The notes below the pieces were generated by a model. The model was not told where the DNA came from, did no database searches, and saw nothing but the letters and a program-made list of their open reading frames with translations. From Scheffersomyces stipitis CBS 6054 (lineage: Eukaryota; Ascomycota; Pichiomycetes; Serinales; Debaryomycetaceae), in assembly GCF_000209165.1 (NCBI RefSeq), contig NC_009044.1, forward strand, positions 806,001 through 870,000: a DNA stretch of 64,000 bases. The letters run 5' to 3'. Of the stretch, positions 52,558 to 63,100 are shown piece by piece. Numbering within the stretch: position 1 is the first letter of the stretch; every line of letters starts with the position of its first letter. The position numbers were made by a program, and so were the translations under genes.

Positions 52558-53583
52558 ATGTCAATGATCCCTGCCCTGTCATCTCAGTCTGAGAAGAGGA
52601 CTCTGCCGCATTACACACAAGACGATCAAAGCACCATCTTACCTGAAAAGATCTATCCTCCAGCCTACTTTGAGCCGACAAACGAATATCTCAACAAGGG
52701 ATGGAGATTTATGTTTTGTAACAACAACTTCAATTCTGATCTAAGGGTATTTGTTTCAGCTGATTCTGTAGGGAAGTACAAATCGTTCAAGGATGCTAGC
52801 GGCGCACAGGCTGCTAAGTACGCTCGGGAATTGCAAATGCAAGGGGTTGGCATACCGTTGCTAAAAGCTGACATTCATAGACTCAGTCTTAACAAGTTTT
52901 TAACTATTAAGCGGTACTATGTGGATAAGCAAAAGATCAAGTTGCGAGGATTCGATAGCAAGCAAGACTTGCATGACTTCTGTGTCGTATGGAAATATCG
53001 TCACGGTTCATATTCTACCTATGAATTAAAGTTCACTCCTGATCCCTACGACAGAAAACAGGACTTCACCATCGTGGTGTTTCAGCATGGTGTTTTACCA
53101 ATTGCAGATTATGTGTATAATGGAAGTCGCTACAGGTGGATACATGAAAGAAGGTCGTATGGGTACATTTATAACTACTCCAATTTCCTATTGTGTCCTA
53201 CTCAGGATTCTATGACAGACAATTGGGACAAAAAAACAAATAGGTTGGAAAAGTCAATTGACCCTAATAATCCCTTGGTGGGTGGTTATTTGTCGAAATT
53301 ATTATCGATTAGGTCGCATTTTACCAAGGAAGAATACTATTCTCCAATGAAACTAGGCTCGTTGGACGAAAAAAGGGACTTTTCAATTCTTGGTCGCTTC
53401 AAACAAAAAGCTCTGTTCACAATGGGAGATATCTACAATACCTCTAACGATCCTACTGTTAATTATGAAAGTATATATTCGGTGAGTTTGGATGCTCTCA
53501 CAAGAATCTGCATGGCGCTAGTATTCAAACGTCAAGAAGATGACGATGCCGAAACTACAAGAAGAAAAAGAAGAAGTTTTTAA
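52558..53583 (+). CDS. Orphan 341-residue protein, unrecognised
   Basis: The frame from the ATG at 52558 is uninterrupted and has normal coding composition; a TATA element lies 66 bp upstream. I do not recognise the family. The centre (about 50-225) is rich in beta-strand-like alternation and aromatics: GWRFMFCNNNFNSDLRVFV, then YELKFTPDPYDRKQDFTIVVF, VLPIADYVYNGSRYRWIHERR and YNYSNFLLCP. This suggests a beta-barrel or lipocalin/tubby-like fold, but that is speculation. No signal peptide or membrane segment is seen. The end is charged and basic (TTRRKRRSF), possibly an NLS. It lies tail to tail with OSH3, only 79 bp away. Confidence 0.8.
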   Translation: MSMIPALSSQSEKRTLPHYTQDDQSTILPEKIYPPAYFEPTNEYLNKGWRFMFCNNNFNSDLRVFVSADSVGKYKSFKDASGAQAAKYARELQMQGVGIPLLKADIHRLSLNKFLTIKRYYVDKQKIKLRGFDSKQDLHDFCVVWKYRHGSYSTYELKFTPDPYDRKQDFTIVVFQHGVLPIADYVYNGSRYRWIHERRSYGYIYNYSNFLLCPTQDSMTDNWDKKTNRLEKSIDPNNPLVGGYLSKLLSIRSHFTKEEYYSPMKLGSLDEKRDFSILGRFKQKALFTMGDIYNTSNDPTVNYESIYSVSLDALTRICMALVFKRQEDDDAETTRRKRRSF

Positions 53584-53662
53584 ATCAACGATTGCTATGA
53601 TATATAGAATTGTACAACTTCATAAATATGATAACTTTTAGACATTCCAAGCTAATTCATGA

Positions 53663-56302
53663 CTACCAGAGTCTGGTGATGTCATCCCAATCGCCATGCT
53701 TTCTTCTATTCCAATAACTCTTCTTTCCTCTGATGTAAGCCCATTCACCCGAGTCAGGAGTGTCGCCACTAACTTGGGTAAAGAAGTTGGGTACATGAGA
53801 CTTCCCGCTTTCTTCCAATTCTTTTCTTCTTTCTCTCTGCTTCTCTTCCAATTCAACCTTTTGTGCTTCAGCCTTGTCGACGTCACCTTTCTCGTAGGTA
53901 TGTATGTCTGGTCTCAACCTAGAATCTGTGTGTGGCAATTTACCATCTTCAATGGCATAGATTTTGTTCAAAGTACCAGAAAATGCAGTGAAACCAAACT
54001 TCTTGTTGGAGTTAGGCAACAAGTCACCAACTTCCCAGATCAACTTTTCAGTGGTGTTAGTTTTCAACGTCAAGGACTCGGTCCACTTTCCGCTGACAGT
54101 ATATGCTAATTGCTTCTTGTTGGGGTTGAATGCCTTGATGGTCAAATCCTCAGATCTGCCGCTGAACAAACCTCCCTTAGCAAACTCTACAACAGCCTTG
54201 TAACCAGAAGATGACTTGATCGTCATAGGAGCTGAGGGCTCGGAATACTTTTCACCAGCGATGATATTCTTTAACAAAGTAGCTGGATGAGACCAAGTGA
54301 ACACCTCACCGGTTGACTTAATGGTTAACTTGGCAGTACCCTTCGTTACAATTTCAGCATTCTTACCCCAGAAAGTCTGGTTAGGAGCTGGATTAAACGA
54401 CAAGTCCCACTTTTCTGATTCGGCAAAGAAAGCAAATACAGGTGGCCTGTGGCTAACCTTTTCACTGACTACACGGATTCCACGATCTTCTCTGACCAAC
54501 TCAAACGTTTCTCCTAACAATGGGTTGAAGGGTTTACGGTTGTTTCTTTCTTTGACTCTGGCACTGGAAAGGTAACTGAGAGCAAAGGCAGCGATTCTCA
54601 AGATCTTTTCACCGGACTCGTCGGAAAAACTGGGCTGCAAAGCGTTGTTGATCAAATCGCTATACTCAAATATTTCGGCATACTTTTGCAAGAAAGTAAT
54701 AGGCTCGTTCATTGTCACCGGCATGGCAATAGTGGACAAGTCCTTACCGACATTCTTACGTACAAAGGCCAATATACTAGGAGGGGTATGGTTACACACG
54801 GGAATATCCGATTCTCTCTCGATTGGGTCATGAGGTAAGGGATATAAAGTATCGTCACTGTCATCTGCCAGCTTGACTTTCTGGATTACTTCAACAGGTT
54901 TGGTTGGCTCAATGTCTTCATCTTCTTCTGAAGAAGACGACGACAACGACAAGCCATCTAAGTTTTCATCTATGCTTTCATCAGATGGCGTTTCTAGCTG
55001 GCCGATAACCTTGCTCTCTAATGGTGGTATTGGCGTGTCCAAAAGAACAACACCAGAGCTCATTACATCGAGGTACTCCTGGGCATCGTAGAACTCAGAA
55101 GACGATTTAACTGATGTTAGATCATGTAGTGAGTTTCTGTTGGCTGGTATCACTCTGGCTAACAAGCTGTTGATATCTAACGAGATGCTATCGACCAATT
55201 TAGCAGCTGGAGCGTTATCCCCTGTAGTCATTTTGAGCTGGGTCAACTTTGTCGAAATCGATTCCAATTCCAGAGCAAGAATGCCCTGTTCTTCTTCTTC
55301 ATAAAAGGCTTCTTCAGTTGGTGTTTCGTCGCTGGATTTCTTGATTTGGTTGAAAGCGTCAACCCAAGCATTGAATTCTTTCTCGTTCAAAGCCTTTAAA
55401 TTCCACACTTCCATACCTGAATCTATAAATATTTCTCTTGATTTCGCATTGGCACTGACGATGGAATGTTTGATTGGCATTTGACCTCTCAACTTATTGT
55501 CCTTGACTCGGAAGTACGATAAGGTGCCGTACTTGAAGTTAAGAACAAAGTACCTCTTGGTGAAGCCCTGAAGCTTCTTTCTTCTCTTTTTCAACAAGAT
55601 ACTTTGTAACAACTCTCCGTTCTTGGGACGAAGAATGTTGCCTCTCTTATCAAGAGGAACATCGCCCTCAACTTCATTTTCGTCAGCTTCAAATGGTGTT
55701 TGAAACTGAATCGTCAGCGCAGGTATAGTAGAAGGGGCACCTGGATCAACACCATTGCCTCGGAAACTAGACAGTCTTGCGACGGATTTTCTTCTGGAAA
55801 CAGCAGCATTGTCAGAAACGATTTTGCTACTGAAAAAGACCTTCTTTCCAGTCGTTTTAGAGAAGGAGTTGTCAAAGACAAAGGCGTACATTCCGTCTTT
55901 GGCTACGTCAAACTTGCCGTGGACCAACTCCCCCGCAATCAACTTGTTGTAGTTCTTCAACAACGTCAAGTCCGAGTTGATCAAATTCGTGGAGAAGGTC
56001 GACGACCTTGACTTGGTTTTGTAGGGGTTGTTGTTATTGGTGATCTGGTTGACCGAAGTGACCGAACTTGATCTGATTCTGCTAGAACCATTTACACTGG
56101 TTGAAGAATCGTTATGGCCTATAGGAGGTGGAGCCTGGAAAGACTCTACTGAGTTTTCACTGGGCGTCTCGTCATTCAACTTGTAAATGGCGAAGTTGAT
56201 GGACTTTTTGAGCGGTTTAACTTGCCAGTCAATGACACAGTTGTCGGGCGCATGGACCCATTTGACCAAGAAGTCCTTGGAATGGATCTCCAATGTTTCC
56301 AT
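53663..56302 (-). CDS. OSH3: OSH3, oxysterol-binding protein homologue
   Basis: This 879-residue protein starts at the ATG at 56302 (METLEIHSKDFLVKWVHAPD). It has an N-terminal GOLD-like domain (about 1-190) and a PH domain (about 225-345, with LLKKRRKKLQGFTKRYFVLNF and SGMEVWNLKALNEKEFNAWVDAF). A FFAT motif EFYDAQE near residue 400 should bind the ER protein Scs2. The ORD sterol/PI4P transfer domain is at about 500-870 and includes NPLLGETFE and EKVSHRPPVFAF, the Osh3 form of the family signature. It works at ER-plasma membrane contacts with Sac1 to control PI4P; this is known of the family. The ORD end is intact (YWNRRKHGDWDDI). Confidence 0.96.
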   Translation of the reverse strand: METLEIHSKDFLVKWVHAPDNCVIDWQVKPLKKSINFAIYKLNDETPSENSVESFQAPPPIGHNDSSTSVNGSSRIRSSSVTSVNQITNNNNPYKTKSRSSTFSTNLINSDLTLLKNYNKLIAGELVHGKFDVAKDGMYAFVFDNSFSKTTGKKVFFSSKIVSDNAAVSRRKSVARLSSFRGNGVDPGAPSTIPALTIQFQTPFEADENEVEGDVPLDKRGNILRPKNGELLQSILLKKRRKKLQGFTKRYFVLNFKYGTLSYFRVKDNKLRGQMPIKHSIVSANAKSREIFIDSGMEVWNLKALNEKEFNAWVDAFNQIKKSSDETPTEEAFYEEEEQGILALELESISTKLTQLKMTTGDNAPAAKLVDSISLDINSLLARVIPANRNSLHDLTSVKSSSEFYDAQEYLDVMSSGVVLLDTPIPPLESKVIGQLETPSDESIDENLDGLSLSSSSSEEDEDIEPTKPVEVIQKVKLADDSDDTLYPLPHDPIERESDIPVCNHTPPSILAFVRKNVGKDLSTIAMPVTMNEPITFLQKYAEIFEYSDLINNALQPSFSDESGEKILRIAAFALSYLSSARVKERNNRKPFNPLLGETFELVREDRGIRVVSEKVSHRPPVFAFFAESEKWDLSFNPAPNQTFWGKNAEIVTKGTAKLTIKSTGEVFTWSHPATLLKNIIAGEKYSEPSAPMTIKSSSGYKAVVEFAKGGLFSGRSEDLTIKAFNPNKKQLAYTVSGKWTESLTLKTNTTEKLIWEVGDLLPNSNKKFGFTAFSGTLNKIYAIEDGKLPHTDSRLRPDIHTYEKGDVDKAEAQKVELEEKQRERRKELEESGKSHVPNFFTQVSGDTPDSGEWAYIRGKKSYWNRRKHGDWDDITRLW

Positions 56303-57771
56303 AGTGTGAAAGATAAACCGTTGCTTAGATTCTTAACTGGAAAATTTCAGTGATAGTTGTGGAATATCTTCAGTATTGGGTTTCGTGAATGCCTTCGAAT
56401 CGTTGTGGAGAAGATCTGAGACGAGATCCAAGATTTTTCAGTAGTTTACTGAACGACAGTAGAAGATCAAGAGAGTTTCAGTTTTGCTTTTGTTGAGAGA
56501 ATTCTCTTGGATACGAGATATATTTATAAGTAACAGCACCCTATCAAGACTCTTGGATATCTACTTCCCATAAAACAGAAGATGTAGCAGATAAGCTATC
56601 GTATAGTGGAGAATATTTCACTCAAATTTCGCGGCGACCGAAGAGAAAATAAACACGAAATTTAACGAGCGAAGAGTTTCAGGAAGTTGGAGAATTTCGT
56701 CTTTATATTGCTCAACCGTCAAAACTACCTTACAGCCCTTCCAGCTTTGTGACTTGTCACTACTTCTACATGTGGAAACGTCGATTGTAACCTGACTGCC
56801 ATATGAAACCGAAGCCTTCCACCTCCACTTGGCGGTGCAGGATTACCTGAAATAGAAGTGTTCCAGGAACGTGCCGAGCTGGTAGATAATGAGAATGTGA
56901 TTCCTTTATCTAAGGGACAGACAAACGGAGATGAGATGGCTAATACGGTGCTTCGATGGATGAATCTCGTAACCGGACGTTCCCATTGTCTGTGATCGTC
57001 GTGTAGGACGAAGTCTGAAATGTTGGATACACTGTTGAGTTTTTTGTTGGAGTAAATTAAACCAATCTGTATTTGTTGGTTTGGGCTTTTCAGCAAGTTT
57101 CATTTATATTTATAGACTACTCAGTTGCTCCTCTCCACACTGACAGAAAACTCTATCCTCACTTCTCTGTTCTCCCAGACTTTCCTCGTTTTTGACTATG
57201 TCTGCATTGGTAGCTCCGTTTGTTTTAACGTCTTTTTGATCGTCGTTGTTTCTCTCATTCTCCTCTTGCTCCATGGCTCGCTTATCCAGTTCGCAGCCGT
57301 AATTATCATACGCATTTTCGCCTATAGCCAGCACCAGCATGTGAATTGCCTTCTTAACATAAAATGTGCATGGTTGCTGGCTGGTGTCAATCGCAAAATT
57401 CTTGAGCTATCCAGACTCTACAGGAGTATAACTCGGCTATTTTTCACTTCACTGATTTCTTTCGACTTTTTTTAGCTATTCGCTCTACTCTCTCAAGCGA
57501 GTTTAATTCAGAACCACCTTCTTCTAAGTATTTTACTATTCCTTGTCTGTTACGTCCCTATCTTGCTCTTTATATCCATATCAAAACAATCGCTTCTACA
57601 ATTTTCTTTTAATCCATTCTATTAAATTTTTATCTATATGTCGTCGCTAACTCAGAAACGTCAGTAATGTCATTTTCGTTATCAGCTAGTAATCTTCTCT
57701 CGTAAATCATAAAAATCCAAATCGCAACACTTTCCTTTTCTGATTGCATTCTCTTGATCTGTTTGCTAGTG
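56303..57771. other. Intergenic, OSH3 promoter and RING-TRAF gene 3' flank
   Basis: There are 1.47 kb. Several overlapping open frames lie between 56,725 and 57,475 on both strands. The most protein-like runs on the minus strand from about 57,415 to 57,110 (including YDNYGCELDKRAMEQEENERNN) but has no in-frame ATG before 57,340, uses CTG often and matches no known family. The last 130 bp before OSH3 are AT-rich with TATTTATAAGT-like sequence at about 56518-56530. Confidence 0.45.
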
Positions 57772-59241
57772 CTACAATTTCAAGTTCAACCGCTCCTCGG
57801 AACTGCTCCGTGAAGATGCTTCAAGAAGTTCGTTGGCAACGTCATCCATAAGAAGAACATTAGGAGCTGCTCCCATCGAGCCCACCATGCCGCCTGTACC
57901 AAATGCCCCGGTTCTGGCACTGTTGCGCGAGAACAAAAGGAATTGCAACTGTTTTCTCAAGCTGTTGATTAACACCCTCTGCAAATTTAAGTCTTCTTTC
58001 ATCATGAAGTTGTCGTGAGTCAAATTGTTGATCACAGTTTCCTGTTCATTCATGGTGTGCTTATTGATGAACGGCATGATCTTCTCGTTAAACTCAAATT
58101 TCAACCTATCAATCTCAAAGTTGAGGTACAAGAGCTTGTCCTGGTCTTCGATTGTCTTGAACTTGTTGATCTCCTCGATAGACTCGTTGTAGCCCAAATT
58201 AGTAATCTTTCCTTGAACGATTGAGTCCAAGATCTTGTTGATTTGTTTCTGTAAGAACCTGTTCTCCTCTGTAAGCAGATCCACCTTGTCGTTTATCTTG
58301 TGATAGTAAGGTAAGAAATGGCTAAGCTGACAGTTGTTGCCCTGTTGATGAATCTCTAGCGAAGTTTCATTGGATCCAACCCACTTGCATCCTATCTCGT
58401 GAGCAGGACATTTGACCATACCAATCTTGGAGCAATTCTCCTGGTGTTTGCTCAAGTTCTTCAAGGGAATCATATCGTTGGAACACAATTCGCATGTCTG
58501 ATAATTGAACAAACACTCATTTTCCAAATGGTCACTTTCAGTCATCTTGGTGAGTTCCTGATTACAGAAATTGCACTGAAATACCTGGTGGGAACAGCCA
58601 TGGTTTTCGTCAGCAAACCTTCTCTCTATAAGCAACTGGCAAACAGCATTTTCTGGCACAGATTCTTTAGATTCTTGTCGAACATCACTATTCTCGTATC
58701 TGACACCTCCGCATTTCACTCCTGTAAATCCACAATCTATCAAAACATGACGCTCGAGCTCCCAGCGACTTCCATCCCATTCGCAGCCTCTTTCGTGATT
58801 CAAGCAGTACACTTTCAAGTCGTCAATCAAGTTGGAAATCAACAATGGAGTAGGAAACAAATCATTTATGTTGGCGGAGTCAATTGGCGTCCGGTCAAGT
58901 GGACAATACCCTGACAAACTATCGCTGCCAGAGCTCTGCTGGTTGCTTTTCGCCATTTTCAAACATTCATAGATACATTCTTTACAGAAAGTATGGCCAC
59001 AGATCGTAGTCAAAGGCTCCATAAAAGGTTGCTGACAAATGGGACAATTCAAATGATCGGTAGAAGATTTATATTTGGTATTTCTGAGATCAGGTCTAGA
59101 CTCCAGAGTCAATAAATCAAACGAAGTAGCATAAGACTTGATTTCTACAGAATCATCATACTTTACATTGACACTGGTGACATCATTTATGCTCTGTGAC
59201 TCAGAACCATCCGAAGAGTTGCTGCTTGATAGTTCTGACAT
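57772..59241 (-). CDS. RING and TRAF-type zinc-finger protein, probable E3 ubiquitin ligase
   Basis: This 489-residue protein starts at the ATG at 59241. The RING finger is at 66-116, C3HC3D type (C66, C69, C81, H83, C86, C89, C113, D116), with the final ligand Asp as in TRAF/LNX-type RINGs (CPLDR). TRAF-type zinc fingers follow between about 140 and 320 (CLNHERGCEWDGSRWELERHVLIDCGF, CNFCNQELTKMTESDHLENEC, and a further GCKWVG block). A coiled coil occupies about 330-440 (NKVDLLTEENRFLQKQINKIL type), probably for oligomerisation. The domain order resembles animal TRAF proteins without the MATH domain. I know of no S. cerevisiae orthologue. Substrates are unknown. Confidence 0.85.
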   Translation of the reverse strand: MSELSSSNSSDGSESQSINDVTSVNVKYDDSVEIKSYATSFDLLTLESRPDLRNTKYKSSTDHLNCPICQQPFMEPLTTICGHTFCKECIYECLKMAKSNQQSSGSDSLSGYCPLDRTPIDSANINDLFPTPLLISNLIDDLKVYCLNHERGCEWDGSRWELERHVLIDCGFTGVKCGGVRYENSDVRQESKESVPENAVCQLLIERRFADENHGCSHQVFQCNFCNQELTKMTESDHLENECLFNYQTCELCSNDMIPLKNLSKHQENCSKIGMVKCPAHEIGCKWVGSNETSLEIHQQGNNCQLSHFLPYYHKINDKVDLLTEENRFLQKQINKILDSIVQGKITNLGYNESIEEINKFKTIEDQDKLLYLNFEIDRLKFEFNEKIMPFINKHTMNEQETVINNLTHDNFMMKEDLNLQRVLINSLRKQLQFLLFSRNSARTGAFGTGGMVGSMGAAPNVLLMDDVANELLEASSRSSSEERLNLKL

Positions 59242-59589
59242 CTCTGAAGGTTATCTTGCTATTATCCTTGCACTTTTCGTATCTCTTATCTACTTGTTTA
59301 AGTTGTTGTATTTCAATATTCCTTGGTCTTCCTCTTCTTCACTTTTATTGAATGCCAAATGTCATAGGCAAGACAAAAATTTATAAGGAAAGCCGATTTT
59401 TAAATTGGTAGATTTTGTTCACAAATAGTATGTCCACCACTTCAGTAAATCAAATATAAAAAGAAAACCGCTAACGGTATAGTCTTCGGGACTTAAGGAA
59501 TAATCTACAGTGAATACTGACATCCGAACTCTTCATATTGTTCAAATGTGGGGTTACCCGGCTAGTACTAATAGGTACAAAAATAAAGA
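59242..59589. other. Intergenic, RING-TRAF promoter and tRNA-Gln 3' flank
   Basis: There are 348 bp, AT-rich, with no gene. The Pol III stop of the tRNA lies at 59579-59583. Confidence 0.6.
59579..59583 (-). terminator. Pol III terminator of tRNA-Gln (copy 2)
   Basis: Five T residues on the minus strand begin six bases after the tRNA 3' end. This is enough for Pol III termination. Confidence 0.75.
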
Positions 59590-59661
59590 AGGTCGTACCC
59601 GGATTCGAACCGGGGTTGTCCGGATCAAAACCGAAAGTGATAACCACTACACTATACAACC
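59590..59661 (-). tRNA. tRNA-Gln(UUG), copy 2
   Basis: This is a 72-nt cloverleaf identical to the copy at 17014-17085 except for one base in the anticodon stem (CCGGA instead of CCGAA), which makes a G-U pair in place of A-U. The anticodon is TTG, intronless. Box A and box B are intact. Both copies lie on the minus strand. Confidence 0.97.
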
Positions 59662-59728
59662 GTATCTTATTCAACAAAATGGCTTGTTCTCCTGATGTAA
59701 TTTGTTGTATCACGTGATTTATTGCGCG

Positions 59729-59750
59729 TGTCACATCACGTGATGTGACA
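59729..59750. promoter_or_regulatory. 22-bp perfect palindrome centred on CACGTG
   Basis: The 11-bp arm TGTCACATCAC is followed directly by its exact inverse complement. A second ATCACGTGAT lies 11 bp away at 59709-59718. The pair sits 48-89 bp upstream of tRNA-Gln copy 2 and about 365 bp beyond the SNQ2 stop codon. The CACGTGA core fits bHLH factors such as Cbf1 or Tye7. The function is unknown. Confidence 0.6.
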
Positions 59751-60115
59751 ACCTTCTGATATATAGCTATGTTTCCATTGTCAATGACACCACTTCTTAG
59801 AACCCTTAAATAATACATGGCTCCTACTTCGGAATATTGCTGTTGTTAATATTTCTTTTGCAAAAAAAAGAGGTATTTAATTCTTATAATTAAGTTAGTT
59901 TGGAAGACAGAAGTAAACTATTCTGTGATTCTATATCAAAATCAAAGATAATTTCGTACGACAAATTTCAACTCCAAGTTTGGGTAAGTATAGACATAAT
60001 GTGGAGAATAGACATTACGTTAAGTAGGTTATCCCATGCGCAGATCATAAGGTATTCGTAAATTACAATAAATATATCTATACAGACATAGACTTTTCGT
60101 ATGTTAGAAAGGAAA
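59751..60115. other. 3' flank of SNQ2
   Basis: This is 365 bp of AT-rich sequence without a gene, suited to a 3' untranslated region. Confidence 0.6.
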
Positions 60116-63100
60116 TCAGTGATTTGCCATGTTGAAGAATGACAAGAAACCGAAAGCCTTAGTTAAAATGCTAGGGTATGCTTGTTGTCTATTTCCTTTT
60201 GGAACTCTGGCCAACCAGTAAAGGAAGATAGTGCCGATAATGTTGAAACCAATGAATGAAACAAAGATTCCGATGTCACGGCCAACGGTAGAATATTTAA
60301 TTCCCACTGTATCCAAATAGTCATTGGTGTTCTTGAGTAAACAGAATTTGCATTCTGTAGCCTCAGGGTCCAAAAGGGTACCACCGACAAAGGATTGGAA
60401 TAGGGCCATGTATTGTCCACAGGTTTGGTTCCCTAAAGCAGAGAACTGCAAAAATTCGTTGGGAGCACAATTGATCTTGGAATCAGAAAGTCCAACTGAA
60501 AGAACTGCCGAAACCAAGTATGTGAATGGATTACATCTGTACATGAAAATCCAGAATCTAGGCATGACATTCTTGCTAGCCAATATACCACAGAATGTCA
60601 TACTCATAGTGACACATAAGGAAACTAGGTTGGCCGCATTTTCCTTAACTTCGTTGAAAGAAATGCAAAGTTGGCCCAATGTCGAACTGTAGACAAACAT
60701 AAGTGTCATTAGGCACCACATAAGAGCACCTCTTTGTGCCACTTGTCCTGTTGGAACGGCGTTGTTGTACATCCCCACAGGATAGTACCAACACAAGAAT
60801 GCTAAAGTACCAGCAAAGATTTGAAATGGAAGCTCAACTGTGATTTGAGCTAAAATGAAGGCAACCCATGAGAAGGTTTTGGATGGTCTTTCCCTGGCTT
60901 CATACAATTCTCTTTGCGAAATAAATAATGGAAGATACTGTTGGACCATGGTAGTCATGATGAGGAACATTTGGAAAACCGAAAGCATCTGATTCTGTAA
61001 ACCTTGAAGGGAGTTGTTGGACCTGAAGAAAGTAAATCCATTGTAGAGAGAAGCAATCACGGCAATACCCAACTTTGCGTAGATGTACGAAGGAGTACGC
61101 CAGTATTGTTCGAAGATTCTCCTGCAAACGATAAAGTATTGGGTAAAGATGGAACATGCATACGTCTTGTTTCTATCAGCATCTTCGATTCTGGGCTTGT
61201 TGCCCAATTCATTTTCCATTTCAGTCAATTCTCTCTGGACCTTACGGTATTCACTTGAACTTAACCAAATACGATGGTAATCTTGATTTGCAAACGAACC
61301 CGGAGCAGCGCCAATAATCTGCAACATCCATTCGGCAGGATTTGCACTTCTAGGACATTTAGGTGCTCCATGGCTCTCAAAGTAACTGATTAAGCTGGAA
61401 CAATTCTTACCAAAGTCTCCAAAGTAAACTGTTTGACCTCCTTCCTTCAAAAACAAAAGTCTATCAAACTGTTGCAACAAGATAGCAGAAGGCTGATGGA
61501 TAGTACACAATATAGCTTGTCCATGATCGGCCAACTTTCTGATCAATCGACAAATGGACCATGCAGTCTGGGAGTCTAAACCTGAAGTTGGTTCATCCAA
61601 AAAGAGCAACAACTTTGGTTTGGCCACCAATTCCACGGCAATGGTTAATCTCTTTCTCTGTTCAATGTTCAAACCTTCGCCAGTAATACCAACAACGGCA
61701 TCTGCATACTTTTCCATTTCCATTAAGTGGATGACATTTTCAACATAGTCATTCTTTTCTTGCTTGGAGACGGAGGATGGCTGTCTCAAGTAGGCTGAAA
61801 ATCTGAGCGCTTCTCTTACAGTCGACGTTTGCAAATGTAAATCTTGTTGTTGAACATATCCAATATCTCTTTGGAATGAACTTTCCAAGGGACCACCGTT
61901 GACCATACGAATGCCTGAAGTAACCACTCCAGTAGTCAATCTGTCACTGAGTGCGTTTAATAAAGTAGTCTTACCAGCACCGGAAGCACCCATTAAAGCT
62001 GTGACTTGGCCCGGTTTAACCCAGCCATCAACATTATTAAGAATTGTTCTCTCTTCTCCCTTTATATTGAGGGTATAAGTCAAGTTTCTCCAATGGAAGA
62101 TGTCAGCAGTTTCAAGAAGTTTTGTTTCCATGAAACTATCTTTAGAAGACCTTCTGTCGTCATCCAATTCGGTGCTTTTCAATTTCTCCAAGCTTCCAGT
62201 TTCAATATCTCTTTTTCTTCTGAGTCTGCGGAGTCTTTCTCTCGTCTTTCTCTGGAAAACAAGGATTTCTCCCTTTTGCACAGCTGCCTTGCTTCTTTCA
62301 ACTATAAAGATATAGGTGAGCAAGAAGAAAATCACAAAAGCAATCAAGATACCAAAATTTCTCCATCTGTGGACCCAGAAGTACCGGTATGAAAGGGCAA
62401 TAAATTTGTCGCCATTGACTACGTTAGAACCTCTAACGGCTCCAACAGAAGCACAAGTGACTGAATCGCCTGTGGTTGGATATCCCGGACCAGCCGGAAC
62501 AAAATCAGAACAAGGGAAATCACGATTGTGGAATTCGTTAGAGATAAGAGCATCAAACACATAAGCCAAAGGATTGATCCAACTCATCCAACGGCACCAG
62601 GCATGCATATATGGGGTTGGAATAACGAATCCTGTGAAGGTAGTCAATCCAAATAATAAGATGGCCGCCGGAGTCATAGCTTGCGAGATCGATTTAGTTG
62701 CAGCTCCGAACGTTCTGAAGATATGGGACATCGACAAGGTAGCAAGGAAACTCATCAAGAGATAGAAAAAGAAGTGGCCGGCATTTCTTCTGAAGTTGAC
62801 CATATAATAGAGAATCGTGTTGAAACTAACACACGTCAATATCTTGATGGGCATTTCTGTAATGATAGATGCAAGCGCGTCAGCTGAAGGTCTGTAAAGG
62901 GCATAATTCTTGTGCTTTTCCACGATGGGTCTGGCTTCGTAGAGAGAAAACACTTCCAAGATAGAAGCGTAGGCATTGAACATAACAGCAAAGAACATGA
63001 CCGAACCTCTAAGGTAAAACGAACTGGTATCATTGTGCAATTGGAAGAATACTGAACCGATAATGAGACCCATTACCGTATTCCCAAAGAAGGTGACAAT

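Noticed and set aside
57125..57475. 116-codon hydrophobic plus-strand open frame
   Set aside because: Starts with TTG and is the complement of the acidic minus-strand stretch; hydrophobicity is expected from that complement.
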